Assembly (NCBI GenBank): GCA_964633715.1
Contig: CAZWHQ010000028.1
Location: 1 to 54,208, forward strand
DNA: 54,208 nt
Source of the DNA: JAUWVG01 sp964633715
Lineage (GTDB): Bacteria; Acidobacteriota; Aminicenantia; Aminicenantales; Aminicenantaceae
Direction of reading: 5' to 3'
Shown: one piece after another, positions 34,574-43,323 of the stretch
Numbering within the stretch: position 1 is the first letter of the stretch
Layout of the letters: the number at the start of each line of letters is the position of its first letter
Notes under the pieces: generated by a model
The model's input: only the letters and a program-made list of their open reading frames with translations
Databases searched by the model: none
What the model was told of the DNA's origin: nothing
Made by a program: the position numbers and the translations under genes

Positions 34574-35287
34574 TTATGCGCCGAGGAAAGAAGAGATCGT
34601 CGTGAAGTACCCGGTTATCAGTAAGAGTCCTATGATGACCAAAAGAATACCACCCACAAGGGTGATAACTCTAAAGTACTTACGTATCGTCTTGAAGTAT
34701 TCGAAAAACTTATGGATCAGAAATCCTGTAAGCAGAAAGGGAATGCCCAATCCCACTGAATAGGCAACAAGCAAGACAATGCCTTTGGTCACATTTTGTG
34801 TCGCGGCGGCCATCGTTAGAATGCTTCCCAGGATCGGCCCTACACAGGGAGTCCAGCCGGCTCCAAAAGCCATGCCCACAAGAACCGTTCCAAACATACC
34901 AAGCGGCTTTTTATCGAGATGGATCTTTTTTTCCCGTTCTAAAAACTTGAGCTTAAACAGTCCGGCAAAATGCAGCCCAAGAATGACAACCAGTGAACCT
35001 CCAATAATTTCAAACCACCTGATGTTCCTGGCTAAAAATTTTCCGATAAATGTCGCCGAGGCCCCCATAGCAATAAAGAGAATCGAAAAGCCAAGGACAA
35101 AAAGCAGGGAGTTGGTTATGACAGATTTCCGTACTTTTTTTAAATTTTGATCCAAAGACAGTTCCTCGAGGGAAATACCTGTTATGAATGCCAGATAGGA
35201 AGGAATCATAGGGAGAATACATGGAGAAAGAAAGGAGATCAAACCTGCTGTAAATGACACCAAGACCGAAACGTTTTCTGTACCCAT
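34574..35287 (-). CDS. ccdA: Cytochrome c biogenesis/thiol-transport protein CcdA
   Basis: A 237-residue inner-membrane protein with six helices of the DsbD-beta/CcdA family. The paired cysteines of the family are in SFLSPCILPMIPSYL (helix 1) and GWTPCVGPILG (helix 4). It carries reducing power from cytoplasmic thioredoxin to periplasmic thiol proteins. The thioredoxin-like tlpA-type gene directly upstream (3-bp gap) is its likely redox partner. Confidence 0.95.
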   Translation of the reverse strand: MGTENVSVLVSFTAGLISFLSPCILPMIPSYLAFITGISLEELSLDQNLKKVRKSVITNSLLFVLGFSILFIAMGASATFIGKFLARNIRWFEIIGGSLVVILGLHFAGLFKLKFLEREKKIHLDKKPLGMFGTVLVGMAFGAGWTPCVGPILGSILTMAAATQNVTKGIVLLVAYSVGLGIPFLLTGFLIHKFFEYFKTIRKYFRVITLVGGILLVIIGLLLITGYFTTISSFLGA

Positions 35288-35290
35288 TTT

Positions 35291-35800
35291 TTAACCTTTG
35301 TCTTCGTTATTTAAATCTTGAAAATATTTTTCGATTTCTTCTTTTTCCAATTCGCCGATCACTTTATGGCGCAGCTTCCCTTTTTTATCGATGATGACCG
35401 TCACGGGAACAACCCGTGCAATCCCATAATCATTTAGAAATTTCTGTGATCCTTTGACAATGGGATAAACCATTTCTTGTTTTTTCACAAACTTCTTGAT
35501 GATTTTTTCGCTTCTGTCGATTGAAATGCCTATGATATTCAGCCCGTTGTCCTTGTGCGTTTTATAGGCTTCGTTGAAAAACGGGATCTCTTTTTTACAG
35601 GGAATACACCAGGTTGCCCAGAAATTCAGAAAAATGACTTCTCCTTTCATGTCTGATAGAGAAAGGACATTTCCTTCAAGATCGGTCATAGTAAAATCAG
35701 GAGCATCAACTGGTGGATCCTCTTGGGCAGCAAGGACACCTGACGTTATATTGGCAAATAAAATCAGGGAAAAAGCGAAGAATATTAAAATTTTCTTCAT
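35291..35800 (-). CDS. TlpA/ResA-family periplasmic thioredoxin-like protein
   Basis: A 169-residue exported thiol-disulfide reductase. A signal peptide (about residues 1-24, cut after VLAAQ) is followed by a thioredoxin fold with the redox motif WCIPC (about 73-77) and the cis-proline region VPVTVIIDK. It accepts electrons from CcdA and reduces periplasmic disulfides, for example in cytochrome c maturation. A GAGGAG ribosome site and a good sigma70 promoter (35834-35862) stand upstream. Confidence 0.92.
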   Translation of the reverse strand: MKKILIFFAFSLILFANITSGVLAAQEDPPVDAPDFTMTDLEGNVLSLSDMKGEVIFLNFWATWCIPCKKEIPFFNEAYKTHKDNGLNIIGISIDRSEKIIKKFVKKQEMVYPIVKGSQKFLNDYGIARVVPVTVIIDKKGKLRHKVIGELEKEEIEKYFQDLNNEDKG

Positions 35801-35833
35801 TTTAGACTCCTCATCTCATAAAAACTCACAATA

Positions 35834-35862
35834 ATTATAGGCGGTTTTTCTGTCCTGTTCAA
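35834..35862 (-). promoter_or_regulatory. Sigma70 promoter of the tlpA-ccdA-ferritin operon
   Basis: Minus-strand TTGAAC (35862->35857), 17-bp spacer, perfect TATAAT (35839->35834). The start of transcription would be about 27 nt before the ATG at 35800. Confidence 0.6.
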
Positions 35863-35874
35863 GAGAAGAGCCAA

Positions 35875-36870
35875 CTACCATCTGTAAGTGATAGCTGCCC
35901 AGGTGAATCCTGCACCAAATGCAGCCAAAACAAGGATGTCACCCTTTTTGAGTTTTCCCTGCTCTTTAAGTTCATGAAGGCCTATAGGGATCGTTGCTAC
36001 TGAGACATTCCCATATTTTTGAATATTTATGAAGACCTTTTCCTTTGGAAGCTTAAGGCGTTTTCCTGTAGCTTCGATGATTCGGATATTGGCTTGATGC
36101 GGAATAAGATAATCGATATCTTCCGTGGCTAGATCGGCCTTTTCCAGTGCAGCCAATGCAGCTTCGCCCATTCGTTTTACAGCATGTTTGAACACCTCGT
36201 TTCCCTTCATCTGAAGAAACTGAAACTTCTGCTCCAGTGTCTCTTGAGTCGCAGGATTTCGTGATCCCCCTCCCGGTAAGGAAAGAAGCCCCCCAAGATT
36301 TCCATCAGCTTTCCAGTAGTTAGACAGCATCCCGGATTCATCTTCGCTCTTTTCCAAGACAAACGCAGCAGCAGCATCTCCAAAGAGGACACATGTATTC
36401 CGGTCCTCCCAGTTGACAAACCTTGACAACATTTCAGCACCAACAAGAAGAATCCTGCGAACAGCCCCATTTAATATCATGGCTTCGGAAATGATCATAC
36501 CGTAGAGCAAACCTGTACAACCTGCGGAAAGATCAAAGGCAGGAATATGGTCAGCTCCCAGTCCTTTTTGAACCCAACATGCAGTCGAAGGAAAAATTGT
36601 ATCCGGCGTGGACGTCGCCAAAAGAATCAAATCAATATCATTGACTTTCAATCCAGCGTCTTTCAAAGCTCTCTGACAGGCAATAATTCCGAGATCAGAG
36701 GTGGCCTGGTCCGCGGAAGCGATTTTTCTTTCCTTGATTCCGGTGCGAGTTACGATCCACTCATCCGATGTATCGACCATTTTTTCAAGATCACTATTGG
36801 TCAAAACTTTATCGGGAGTATAAAATCCAGAACCTGTTATTTTTATTCTTTCTGAATTCTTCATAGTCAT
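35875..36870 (-). CDS. fabH: 3-oxoacyl-[ACP] synthase III (FabH)
   Basis: A 331-residue condensing enzyme that starts fatty-acid synthesis from acetyl- or branched acyl-CoA and malonyl-ACP. The Cys-His-Asn triad is present in SAGCTGLLYGM, IPHQANIRI and KYGNVSVATIP. Length is exactly that of the family. The start at 36870 (or 36864) is chosen because the candidate promoter at 36887-36915 lies upstream; a longer reading from 36915 would begin inside its -35. It stands alone here, without other fab genes. Confidence 0.93.
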   Translation of the reverse strand: MTMKNSERIKITGSGFYTPDKVLTNSDLEKMVDTSDEWIVTRTGIKERKIASADQATSDLGIIACQRALKDAGLKVNDIDLILLATSTPDTIFPSTACWVQKGLGADHIPAFDLSAGCTGLLYGMIISEAMILNGAVRRILLVGAEMLSRFVNWEDRNTCVLFGDAAAAFVLEKSEDESGMLSNYWKADGNLGGLLSLPGGGSRNPATQETLEQKFQFLQMKGNEVFKHAVKRMGEAALAALEKADLATEDIDYLIPHQANIRIIEATGKRLKLPKEKVFINIQKYGNVSVATIPIGLHELKEQGKLKKGDILVLAAFGAGFTWAAITYRW

Positions 36871-36886
36871 ATTTTTAAAACAATAG

Positions 36887-36915
36887 TCTATAGCACAATT
36901 GCTCTGAATTTGCAA
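36887..36915 (-). promoter_or_regulatory. Candidate promoter of fabH
   Basis: Minus-strand TTGCAA (36915->36910), 17-bp spacer and TATAGA (36892->36887), about 10-20 nt upstream of the fabH start. The -35 hexamer is its own reverse complement and lies between the two divergent genes. Confidence 0.45.
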
Positions 36916-36942
36916 ATAGCTGCCACGAGCGCTAGAATTAAA

Positions 36943-38205
36943 ATGATTATGAAAAAATTGATATTGGGTCTCTTACCGATATTCATTTTCAGCCTGTTTT
37001 TTCTCCTTCCGCATCCGGTTTTATCTCAGCTTGTCCTCGGTCAGTATGAGGACGAAGCTCCTCTTCAAACGTGGAATATTTTTGGAATCACAACAGCTGC
37101 CTCTCTCAGCCGGGGAGGGACCTCATTTACACTTTCGGAAAGCAGTGCTGTCTCCCTCTCCAATCCAGCCCTTCTTGTCAAACTTCCTAAGTTTACTCTT
37201 TCGTTCAGCGGTTCGTACCGCACAACCATGTTGAATAAGTACGGACTAGTCAACACGGGGGCTTTCTATTCCCCTCAGAACAGTGCCTTTGGACTCTATT
37301 CTGGGGATTTTGCAGGTTTTTCTTTCACCATAAGAAGTTGGGCCTTTTCTCTATCCATCGGGCTTCCGGAATACTACCACCGGCCAGATGTCAGTTGGGA
37401 TTATAAGTTTGGCGACCAACTCTATTATTCATTAATATTCAACCAGACGGGCAGTCTTCTCAACACTAATTTTTCTGCTGCAAAAAAATTTACAAATGGG
37501 ATCGCTTTAGGCTTGGGTTTTAATTTGATTCAGGGATCATATAAAAAACGCATAGAAGAACAATGGCCCCAGGGCAACCAGACAATCTCAGATGACAAAA
37601 CTTTTAAATTTTATGGATTCTTTATCAATGCCGGGATTGTCTTTGATATTTCTTCATATTTTACTGTGGCCGCCGTGGTCCGGTCCCCATATAAAAAAAA
37701 TGCAAACAGTGAAAGCCTGTATAGATTTGTCGATTCAAACATCGACACAGACATTCAAATCGACAGCTCAGAAAAAAGTATCTTCCATCAGCCACTTATG
37801 ATTGGACTAGGACTGCAGTCAAACATTCTCCAAAATTTAACCATTGCTGCCGAAACCTCCTTTTTAAACTGGTCGAATTATAAGGTTAACTACTTTGGGG
37901 AAATTCTCCGGAGAGATTTCAAGGATGTTTTCCGGCTCAATGCAGGGCTCGAATACAGGAATGAATATCCACTTTTTAATACCATTCTGAATGTGCCCAT
38001 TCGCCTAGGGATTATCTATGATCCACAGCCCATGAAAAATCCAAATTCTTATTATATTTGTTACACATTAGGGGCTGGAGTTCATTTCAGGAACGTCCAT
38101 TTGGATATGGGCTATATTTCCGGTAAAGAGATTGGATCCGGTTTCGATTTAGCCTTCCACAGAATCTTTTTGACTTTCAATTACACAATCGGGCAGACAA
38201 TATGA
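36943..38205 (+). CDS. FadL/PorQ-like outer-membrane beta-barrel protein
   Basis: A 420-residue exported barrel. A signal peptide (cut after PVLSQ) is followed by the motif AASLSRGGTSFTLSESSAVS and SNPALL, the start of OmpP1/FadL and PorV/PorQ-like barrels, and then amphipathic strands to the end. FadL proteins carry hydrophobic compounds across the outer membrane, but this one is too divergent for a substrate. The start is ATG 36943 or 36949, with a weak ribosome site. It overlaps the carboxypeptidase gene by 4 bp, so the two are made together. Confidence 0.72.
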   Translation: MIMKKLILGLLPIFIFSLFFLLPHPVLSQLVLGQYEDEAPLQTWNIFGITTAASLSRGGTSFTLSESSAVSLSNPALLVKLPKFTLSFSGSYRTTMLNKYGLVNTGAFYSPQNSAFGLYSGDFAGFSFTIRSWAFSLSIGLPEYYHRPDVSWDYKFGDQLYYSLIFNQTGSLLNTNFSAAKKFTNGIALGLGFNLIQGSYKKRIEEQWPQGNQTISDDKTFKFYGFFINAGIVFDISSYFTVAAVVRSPYKKNANSESLYRFVDSNIDTDIQIDSSEKSIFHQPLMIGLGLQSNILQNLTIAAETSFLNWSNYKVNYFGEILRRDFKDVFRLNAGLEYRNEYPLFNTILNVPIRLGIIYDPQPMKNPNSYYICYTLGAGVHFRNVHLDMGYISGKEIGSGFDLAFHRIFLTFNYTIGQTI

Positions 38206-39518
38206 AATTTTTACAAAATAGACATTCAAGGAATTTTTGGTTAAAACAACTTCTTTTTATCTTTATTTTCCTAACAATTTATCTCGCTCCCACCGTCGCC
38301 CAAATCTATGATTTGACCGAAATCATCAGCATCGAAAACAACGACAAAAATAGGGAAAAAATTAAAAATCTCCCCTTGGATTTACTCATGGAAAAGGATG
38401 GCCGAGTTTATATTGTCGCAAATTCTGAAGTATTGACAGATCTTTTTGGACAATCTATTCCCTTTATCGTGGAAACTCAAAACTTTCCCCAAAATCACCA
38501 AACAAACATTTCCACCCAGGGAGGAGCCAACGGGGATTTTCACTCCTATATGGAGCTGGAAAGAGATCTTTTAGGCCTTGAAAATTCATTTCCGGATTTG
38601 GCTAAAGTTTATGACATAGGAGACAGTCTGGAAGGAAGAAACATTTATGCGCTAAAAATCTCTGACAATGTTCTTTCAGATGAAAATGAGGCTGAATCTA
38701 TATTTTTAGGATGCCATCACGCACGCGAATGGATTTCTGTCGAAGTGTCTTATCTGATAGGGAAATACCTTATCGAAAACTATCACCAAGATTTGTCCAT
38801 TAAAAATCTTGTGGATTTGAGTGAAATCTGGATCGTTCCCTTAGTCAATCCGGACGGTCTGGAATACTCCATCCATTTTTACCGTTATTGGAGAAAAAAC
38901 AGGCGGGATAATAAGGACGGAACCTATGGTGTCGATCTGAACAGGAACTATGGATATCAATGGGGATATGATAACAGCGGCTCAAGCCCCAATACAGGTT
39001 CGGATGTCTACCGGGGCACCGGATCTTTTTCGGAACCCGAATCACGAGCTATTCGAGATTTTTTTACTCAGCACCATTTTTTAAGTTTGGTCAGCTATCA
39101 CAGTTACGGCCAGGTGATCCTCTATCCATGGGGATACACATATTTACCCACAGACCAAGACGTTCTATTAAATGAACTTGCCGCCAACATGTCTCAACGC
39201 ATGCTGGCTGTCAGTGGGAAATACTACAGGTTCGGAGGAGCAGCCGCCTCTCTTTACACCACAAATGGGGATACAACCGATTGGTCATTCGGAACATATA
39301 GTATACCGTCTTTTACAATAGAGCTCCCTCCATCAAGTGGGCCGCTTGGAGAGTTTTTTAATGCCGAAGAAGATATCTATCCAATTTTCCAAGAAAACCT
39401 GCAGGCAGTCCTTTACTTAATAGAATGGACAATCCAGAACAGACCTCCTCCTCAAGATCCTCTTGAAAAAATCGTTAAAAAACTCTATTCCAAATTCGAT
39501 CGCGTCTTAAAAAAATAA
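38202..39518 (+). CDS. Secreted M14 zinc carboxypeptidase
   Basis: A 438-residue exported metallopeptidase. After a signal peptide (cut near VAQ, residue 34) and a propeptide-like N-terminal domain (about 35-110) the M14 catalytic domain shows the zinc ligands HHAREW (His and Glu) and the later His in SYHSYGQ, substrate-binding NPDGLEY, the RKNRR and DLNRNYGYQW motifs, and the catalytic Glu in TIELPP. This pattern is that of carboxypeptidase A/T-like enzymes that cut C-terminal residues. It is co-expressed with the upstream barrel. Length and domains appear complete. Confidence 0.92.
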   Translation: MKFLQNRHSRNFWLKQLLFIFIFLTIYLAPTVAQIYDLTEIISIENNDKNREKIKNLPLDLLMEKDGRVYIVANSEVLTDLFGQSIPFIVETQNFPQNHQTNISTQGGANGDFHSYMELERDLLGLENSFPDLAKVYDIGDSLEGRNIYALKISDNVLSDENEAESIFLGCHHAREWISVEVSYLIGKYLIENYHQDLSIKNLVDLSEIWIVPLVNPDGLEYSIHFYRYWRKNRRDNKDGTYGVDLNRNYGYQWGYDNSGSSPNTGSDVYRGTGSFSEPESRAIRDFFTQHHFLSLVSYHSYGQVILYPWGYTYLPTDQDVLLNELAANMSQRMLAVSGKYYRFGGAAASLYTTNGDTTDWSFGTYSIPSFTIELPPSSGPLGEFFNAEEDIYPIFQENLQAVLYLIEWTIQNRPPPQDPLEKIVKKLYSKFDRVLKK

Positions 39519-39557
39519 CCTTAATCTCCGATTCTTATTTTTACACAAATTGTCCTC

Positions 39558-39586
39558 TTGACAAAAGTCACATAAAGGGGAAGAAT
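39558..39586 (+). promoter_or_regulatory. Candidate promoter of the coiled-coil protein gene
   Basis: Perfect TTGACA (39558-39563), 17-bp spacer and AAGAAT (39581-39586, 4 of 6). The expected start is about 17 nt before the ATG at 39610. Confidence 0.35.
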
Positions 39587-39609
39587 ATTTGAACTATCCG
39601 TGAAAAAAA

Positions 39610-40650
39610 ATGAAATCCTCTTTTTCATCATTTTTTAGATTCCAGACACCTCCACCTGGATCGCAAGAAGGCCTCCCCTACTGGCTTCTATGGTTCCTCC
39701 TTTGTATTATTCTTTTGCTGCTTGCATTTATCTTCCTGAGAGATAAAGATTTAAGACAGAGACTGAACCGATTTCTATTTGGTGCAAAAAAGAAGCTTAT
39801 CAAGCTCCGCCTTCAGGCACGGCTCAAAGTGGCCAAAAGAAAGAAAGGTGAGTTGTTTCGTGAACTGGGTCAAAAGGTTTGGGATGAAGGATTGGACATT
39901 CACGGGTCTGAAAAAATCAGCGCAACACTAGCAAAGCTCATGGAGAATAAGGCATCTCACTTAGATGAACTTGTTGAAACTGAAATAAAAACATCTAAAC
40001 TGAAAAAAAGTCTCGATGAAAAAATAGTCAAGGTTGAAATAAAAATATCCGGCCAAAAAACAGAGGTGAAAATTCATAACGAACGTCTCAATTCAGCAAA
40101 AGACAAGACAAAATCAACACGATCCCTAATTGCACAAAAAAAGAAAGACGCTGAAAAAATCACTAAAAATATTCATCTCTTAAAGAAAGAACAACTGAAT
40201 CTCGAAAAAATATCCTCCCTTAGTGAGGAGCAGCAAAAGTCAATCGACAGACTCATCAAACAAATTGAGGAAGAAGAAAAAACCCGCAAAGACATCGACT
40301 TGTCTCTTAAGGAACTCAACGAACAGCTGATTATAGAGGAAGAAGAAGTAAAAGATCTGCATGAAAAGAGTCAAGAGAAAAGCAAGCTGATAAAAAAAAC
40401 TGAGGATGAGAATAAAAAAGACCTGGATGAACTGAAAAAAGAAATCAAAGAGTGGGAAAGGAATAAAGTCAGAGTGCAGGAAAAAATAGAAAAAATTGAA
40501 AAACGAACCGGTCCTCTTTTTGAAAATCTCGGTATTTTGGCCGATCATACGAGATTAGAACACAAGGGACTTCTTCTCAATTATTCACAGATCGACAGAA
40601 ATAAAAAAAGAATTTCAGACATCGAACAGCAGCTCAAAGACCTCGAATAA
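39610..40650 (+). CDS. Membrane-anchored long coiled-coil protein, unknown function
   Basis: A 346-residue protein not recognised. A Pro-rich start (FQTPPPGSQEG) precedes one membrane helix (about residues 25-43). Then comes a basic stretch (KKKLIKLRLQ, KVAKRKKGE) and a Lys/Glu-rich coiled coil from about 105 to 346 with heptad-like leucine and isoleucine spacing. It is probably an inner-membrane protein with a cytoplasmic coiled-coil body. The queH gene follows after 12 bp, but no functional link is apparent. Confidence 0.7.
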   Translation: MKSSFSSFFRFQTPPPGSQEGLPYWLLWFLLCIILLLLAFIFLRDKDLRQRLNRFLFGAKKKLIKLRLQARLKVAKRKKGELFRELGQKVWDEGLDIHGSEKISATLAKLMENKASHLDELVETEIKTSKLKKSLDEKIVKVEIKISGQKTEVKIHNERLNSAKDKTKSTRSLIAQKKKDAEKITKNIHLLKKEQLNLEKISSLSEEQQKSIDRLIKQIEEEEKTRKDIDLSLKELNEQLIIEEEEVKDLHEKSQEKSKLIKKTEDENKKDLDELKKEIKEWERNKVRVQEKIEKIEKRTGPLFENLGILADHTRLEHKGLLLNYSQIDRNKKRISDIEQQLKDLE

Positions 40651-40662
40651 ATCCCATTCAAA

Positions 40663-41196
40663 ATGAAGCCAAAGATTCTCGTCCATGTTTGCTGTGCTCC
40701 CGATGCTCTGTATGTTTTGGATATTCTGAAAAAAGACTTCGATGTGAGTGGATATTTTTACAATCCCAACATCCACCCCAGGAAAGAATATGACCTAAGA
40801 CTCATGGATGTCCGGGATGTCGCAAAATCACTCAATGTGACTCTCTTTGAAGATAAATATGATATAGAGAGATGGATGGATATCACAAAAAAATTTCGAA
40901 ATGAACCTGAAAAAGGAAAACGTTGTGACATCTGCTACGCAATGAGATTGGAAAAAACGGCACAAAAAGCCAAAGAACTCAATTTTGAGGTTTTTACGAC
41001 AGTCATGAGCCTCAGCCCTTGGAAGAAGGCAGATGTTATGAATAAAATCGGTAAAATGTTTTCACGCCGGTACGGCGTAATTTTTTTTGAAGCCAATTTC
41101 AAGAAAAAAGACGGCTTCAGAAAGAGTGTGGAATTGAGCAAACGTTATGGATTATACCGCCAGAATTACTGCGGTTGTGAATTCAGTCGTCCTTGA
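40663..41196 (+). CDS. queH: Epoxyqueuosine reductase QueH
   Basis: A 177-residue iron-sulfur protein (formerly DUF208) that reduces epoxyqueuosine to queuosine in tRNA, replacing QueG in many anaerobes. The cysteine pairs are present: HVCCAP near residue 9, RCDICYAMR near 88-91 and QNYCGCEFS near 170-173, the set that binds a [4Fe-4S] cluster and a second metal. No other queuosine genes are here. Its 3' end overlaps the convergent zinc-ribbon gene by 14 bp. Confidence 0.93.
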   Translation: MKPKILVHVCCAPDALYVLDILKKDFDVSGYFYNPNIHPRKEYDLRLMDVRDVAKSLNVTLFEDKYDIERWMDITKKFRNEPEKGKRCDICYAMRLEKTAQKAKELNFEVFTTVMSLSPWKKADVMNKIGKMFSRRYGVIFFEANFKKKDGFRKSVELSKRYGLYRQNYCGCEFSRP

Positions 41197-41941
41197 TGGA
41201 CTGAGTTAACCGAATTTTTATTCCTCCGACAAAAGACAAAAGAACATTTATCAGCACAGCAAGAACAAATCCAACAATCGCCATCAGGATAAATCCACAA
41301 ACTCCCCCTATAAATCCAAAAACAACACCGCCCAATAATTTACCGTGAAGAACTTTTAAAAATTCCGGAAAAAATTGGATCGTCTCCACATATTGTTTGG
41401 CAACCCCAATAAGGGTTCCTAAAATAATACCCAGAACCAGACCTAAAGCTCCCCAAAAAAAGAAAAATGACAGGAAATTGACCGAGCGAAAAATATAGAG
41501 CCTTCCTTTCTCTTGTTCATAGGGATCCGGAACTTCCTCATCCATCCGTAAAGAAAGCTTTTCCTTTTCAATACAATATGGGCATTCCTGGGATTCATCT
41601 TCCAGCCGAGTTTTGCATTTGGGACATAAAACATCTTCTTCACCAAAGCGTCCCCCGCATTGAGCGCAGGATTCATTTTCAAGGTCGTTTTCATATCCAC
41701 AATAAATACAAATCGCCTTTCCTTTTTGGACTGATGGTGGTGAAGATTCGATCCAATTTTGGCCATCGAAATAATACCACTGCCCACTTTGAGCCCCTAT
41801 CGTCCAACTTCTGCCTTCATCATCCTTTAAACGAAGTTTTTTTAATCGGTTCTTGTATTCCTGTTCAGAAATTTTATTTGTTTTAAATTCCTGTCTAAGG
41901 AGGTTAAAATCTCTCTCCACCTCTTCGAACGGTTTGTTCAT
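41183..41941 (-). CDS. Zinc-ribbon membrane protein of unknown function
   Basis: A 252-residue protein. The N-terminus is a short helical SHOCT-like segment (about 5-35) followed by a GQWYYFDGQNW strand pair resembling a small WW/GYF-like motif. Two zinc ribbons follow: CIYCG with CAQCGG, and CPKC with CPYC. Three or so glycine-rich membrane helices fill residues 155-240. Zinc-ribbon plus membrane proteins are common and poorly characterised; no function is assigned. It is convergent with queH and the 3' ends overlap. Confidence 0.75.
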   Translation of the reverse strand: MNKPFEEVERDFNLLRQEFKTNKISEQEYKNRLKKLRLKDDEGRSWTIGAQSGQWYYFDGQNWIESSPPSVQKGKAICIYCGYENDLENESCAQCGGRFGEEDVLCPKCKTRLEDESQECPYCIEKEKLSLRMDEEVPDPYEQEKGRLYIFRSVNFLSFFFFWGALGLVLGIILGTLIGVAKQYVETIQFFPEFLKVLHGKLLGGVVFGFIGGVCGFILMAIVGFVLAVLINVLLSFVGGIKIRLTQSIKDD

Positions 41942-42284
41942 TTTATTTAAAATTATAACGGCCTTTTTTCTTCATCCTGTGGAACCGTGGTTGTTGAATT
42001 TCTATCATTTTGAACATTCATATTCTTGTCTTTTCTATTATAGTGAAGCCTGGATAAAAAAAAAAGGGCGTTTATGCTTTTCGATCTTTGTAACTTATTT
42101 ATTTTCAACGGTTTTCGTATTTTATTTATTATCAACAACTTAACAGCTGTGCCCAAATATTGTGCAATCTGTCATATTGTCAAGATATTACTGTTTTTTA
42201 GCGTGATATTAAGCCCCTCTTTCCACATGTTTTCCACAAAAACTGTGAAAAACTTTTCTTCCTTTATAACCCAATTTTGGGTAT
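41942..42284. other. 343-bp AT-rich intergenic region with DnaA-box-like words
   Basis: No gene found. It holds TTATCAACA (42129-42137), CTTTCCACA (42219-42227), TTTTCCACA (42230-42238) and the inverse word TGTGAAAAA (42244-42252), each one or two mismatches from the DnaA box TTATCCACA, and a small palindrome (ACCCAATTTTGGGT, 42269-42282) next to the M50 stop codon. It could be an origin-related or DnaA-titration site, or just the upstream region of the zinc-ribbon gene. Confidence 0.35.
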
Positions 42285-43265
42285 TTAGAATGAAAAGGAA
42301 TTGAATAAAACTAACAGGTTATACCCTTTGATTGGAGCGGGAATAAAAGACAGAATAAAGATCAATATCACCACAACTCCAATAATCTTTCTTTTTGGAG
42401 AAAGGGGAGTATCTTCGTCCAATATCTTTGGATGTTTTAATCCCATCACCGATATAAGAAGGGCCCAAACAAGCCACCCATAAAAAAAGAAAATTCCCAT
42501 AAAAACAAACACAAATAGAATATAACGCGAATACTTTCCTGATTTTTTTCCCAGTAATGCATAAAAGACATGCCCGCCATCGAGCTGTCCAATCGGAAAC
42601 AGATTCAGGGCCGTCACAAGAATGCCCACCCAACCGGCAAAAGCGATCGGATGCAGGATCATATCTGAATTCGGTGGGGCTCCTCTAAAAAGCAGGGAGC
42701 TGAAAATTTTTAGAAGCAGGGGTTCTCCTAAGACAAAACCTCCTTCTTTCGGAAGTGGGGCTACGACCTTGGATAGCGAAAGGCCCACCAGTAGTGTTGG
42801 AACAGCAAGTATAAATCCTGCCAGAGGCCCGGCCACCCCGATATCGAACAGCTGCCGCTTTCTTGTGATTGGTGATCTGATTTTAATAAACGCTCCCATG
42901 GTCCCAATTATTGTGGGAGCGGGAATGAAAAATGGCAGCGTCGCATCGATATGGTAATAGCGGCAGGTGAGGAAATGGCCTAACTCATGAGCCAGAAGGA
43001 TTCCAAGCAGAACAACCGCATATAGAAAACTCAAGAATATGATCTGCGGATCGAAAATCAGATCAAGACTGATGGGAAGCTCATTCGTTTCGCCTAAAAC
43101 TTCAGCATATTTGTAATTTATACTCCAAGAAAATCCCACAAAAAAGGTTGAAAATACGGTGATGACAAAAAGCAGGACATTAAGCCATAGTCGATTCTTT
43201 GAAAAAAAAGATGGTTTTTTTTGTACAGCGTAGGTGATTTTTGGCGTGTTGTCTTCCATAGTCAT
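42285..43265 (-). CDS. Site-2 protease family (M50) intramembrane metallopeptidase
   Basis: A 326-residue polytopic membrane protease. The zinc motif HELGH lies in a helix (about residues 88-92), and the distal ligand region NLFPIGQLDGGH (about 220-231) supplies the Asp. It has no PDZ domain, unlike RseP, and resembles the stand-alone S2P group of plant EGY and bacterial relatives. It likely cleaves a membrane-bound regulator, unknown. There is no ribosome site before either candidate ATG (43265 or 43259); the terminator hairpin of the ferredoxin gene ends right before them. Confidence 0.9.
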   Translation of the reverse strand: MTMEDNTPKITYAVQKKPSFFSKNRLWLNVLLFVITVFSTFFVGFSWSINYKYAEVLGETNELPISLDLIFDPQIIFLSFLYAVVLLGILLAHELGHFLTCRYYHIDATLPFFIPAPTIIGTMGAFIKIRSPITRKRQLFDIGVAGPLAGFILAVPTLLVGLSLSKVVAPLPKEGGFVLGEPLLLKIFSSLLFRGAPPNSDMILHPIAFAGWVGILVTALNLFPIGQLDGGHVFYALLGKKSGKYSRYILFVFVFMGIFFFYGWLVWALLISVMGLKHPKILDEDTPLSPKRKIIGVVVILIFILSFIPAPIKGYNLLVLFNSFSF

Positions 43266-43266
43266 G

Positions 43267-43301
43267 GAAAAAAAATAGGAGTGATCATCATCACTCCTAT
43301 T
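43267..43301 (-). terminator. Rho-independent terminator of the ferredoxin gene
   Basis: A perfect 12-bp stem (43274-43285 with 43290-43301, arm AATAGGAGTGAT) and a 4-nt loop, followed on the minus strand by a run of eight T. It lies 22 bp after the ferredoxin stop codon. The T-run ends two bases before the start codon of the M50 gene, so the M50 message would have to begin inside it or come from read-through. Confidence 0.75.
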
Positions 43302-43323
43302 ATTTTTAAAATTTAGCCTGAGA

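Noticed and set aside
42269..42282. Terminator for the M50 protease gene
   Set aside because: The palindrome has only 6-bp arms and no T-run follows it.
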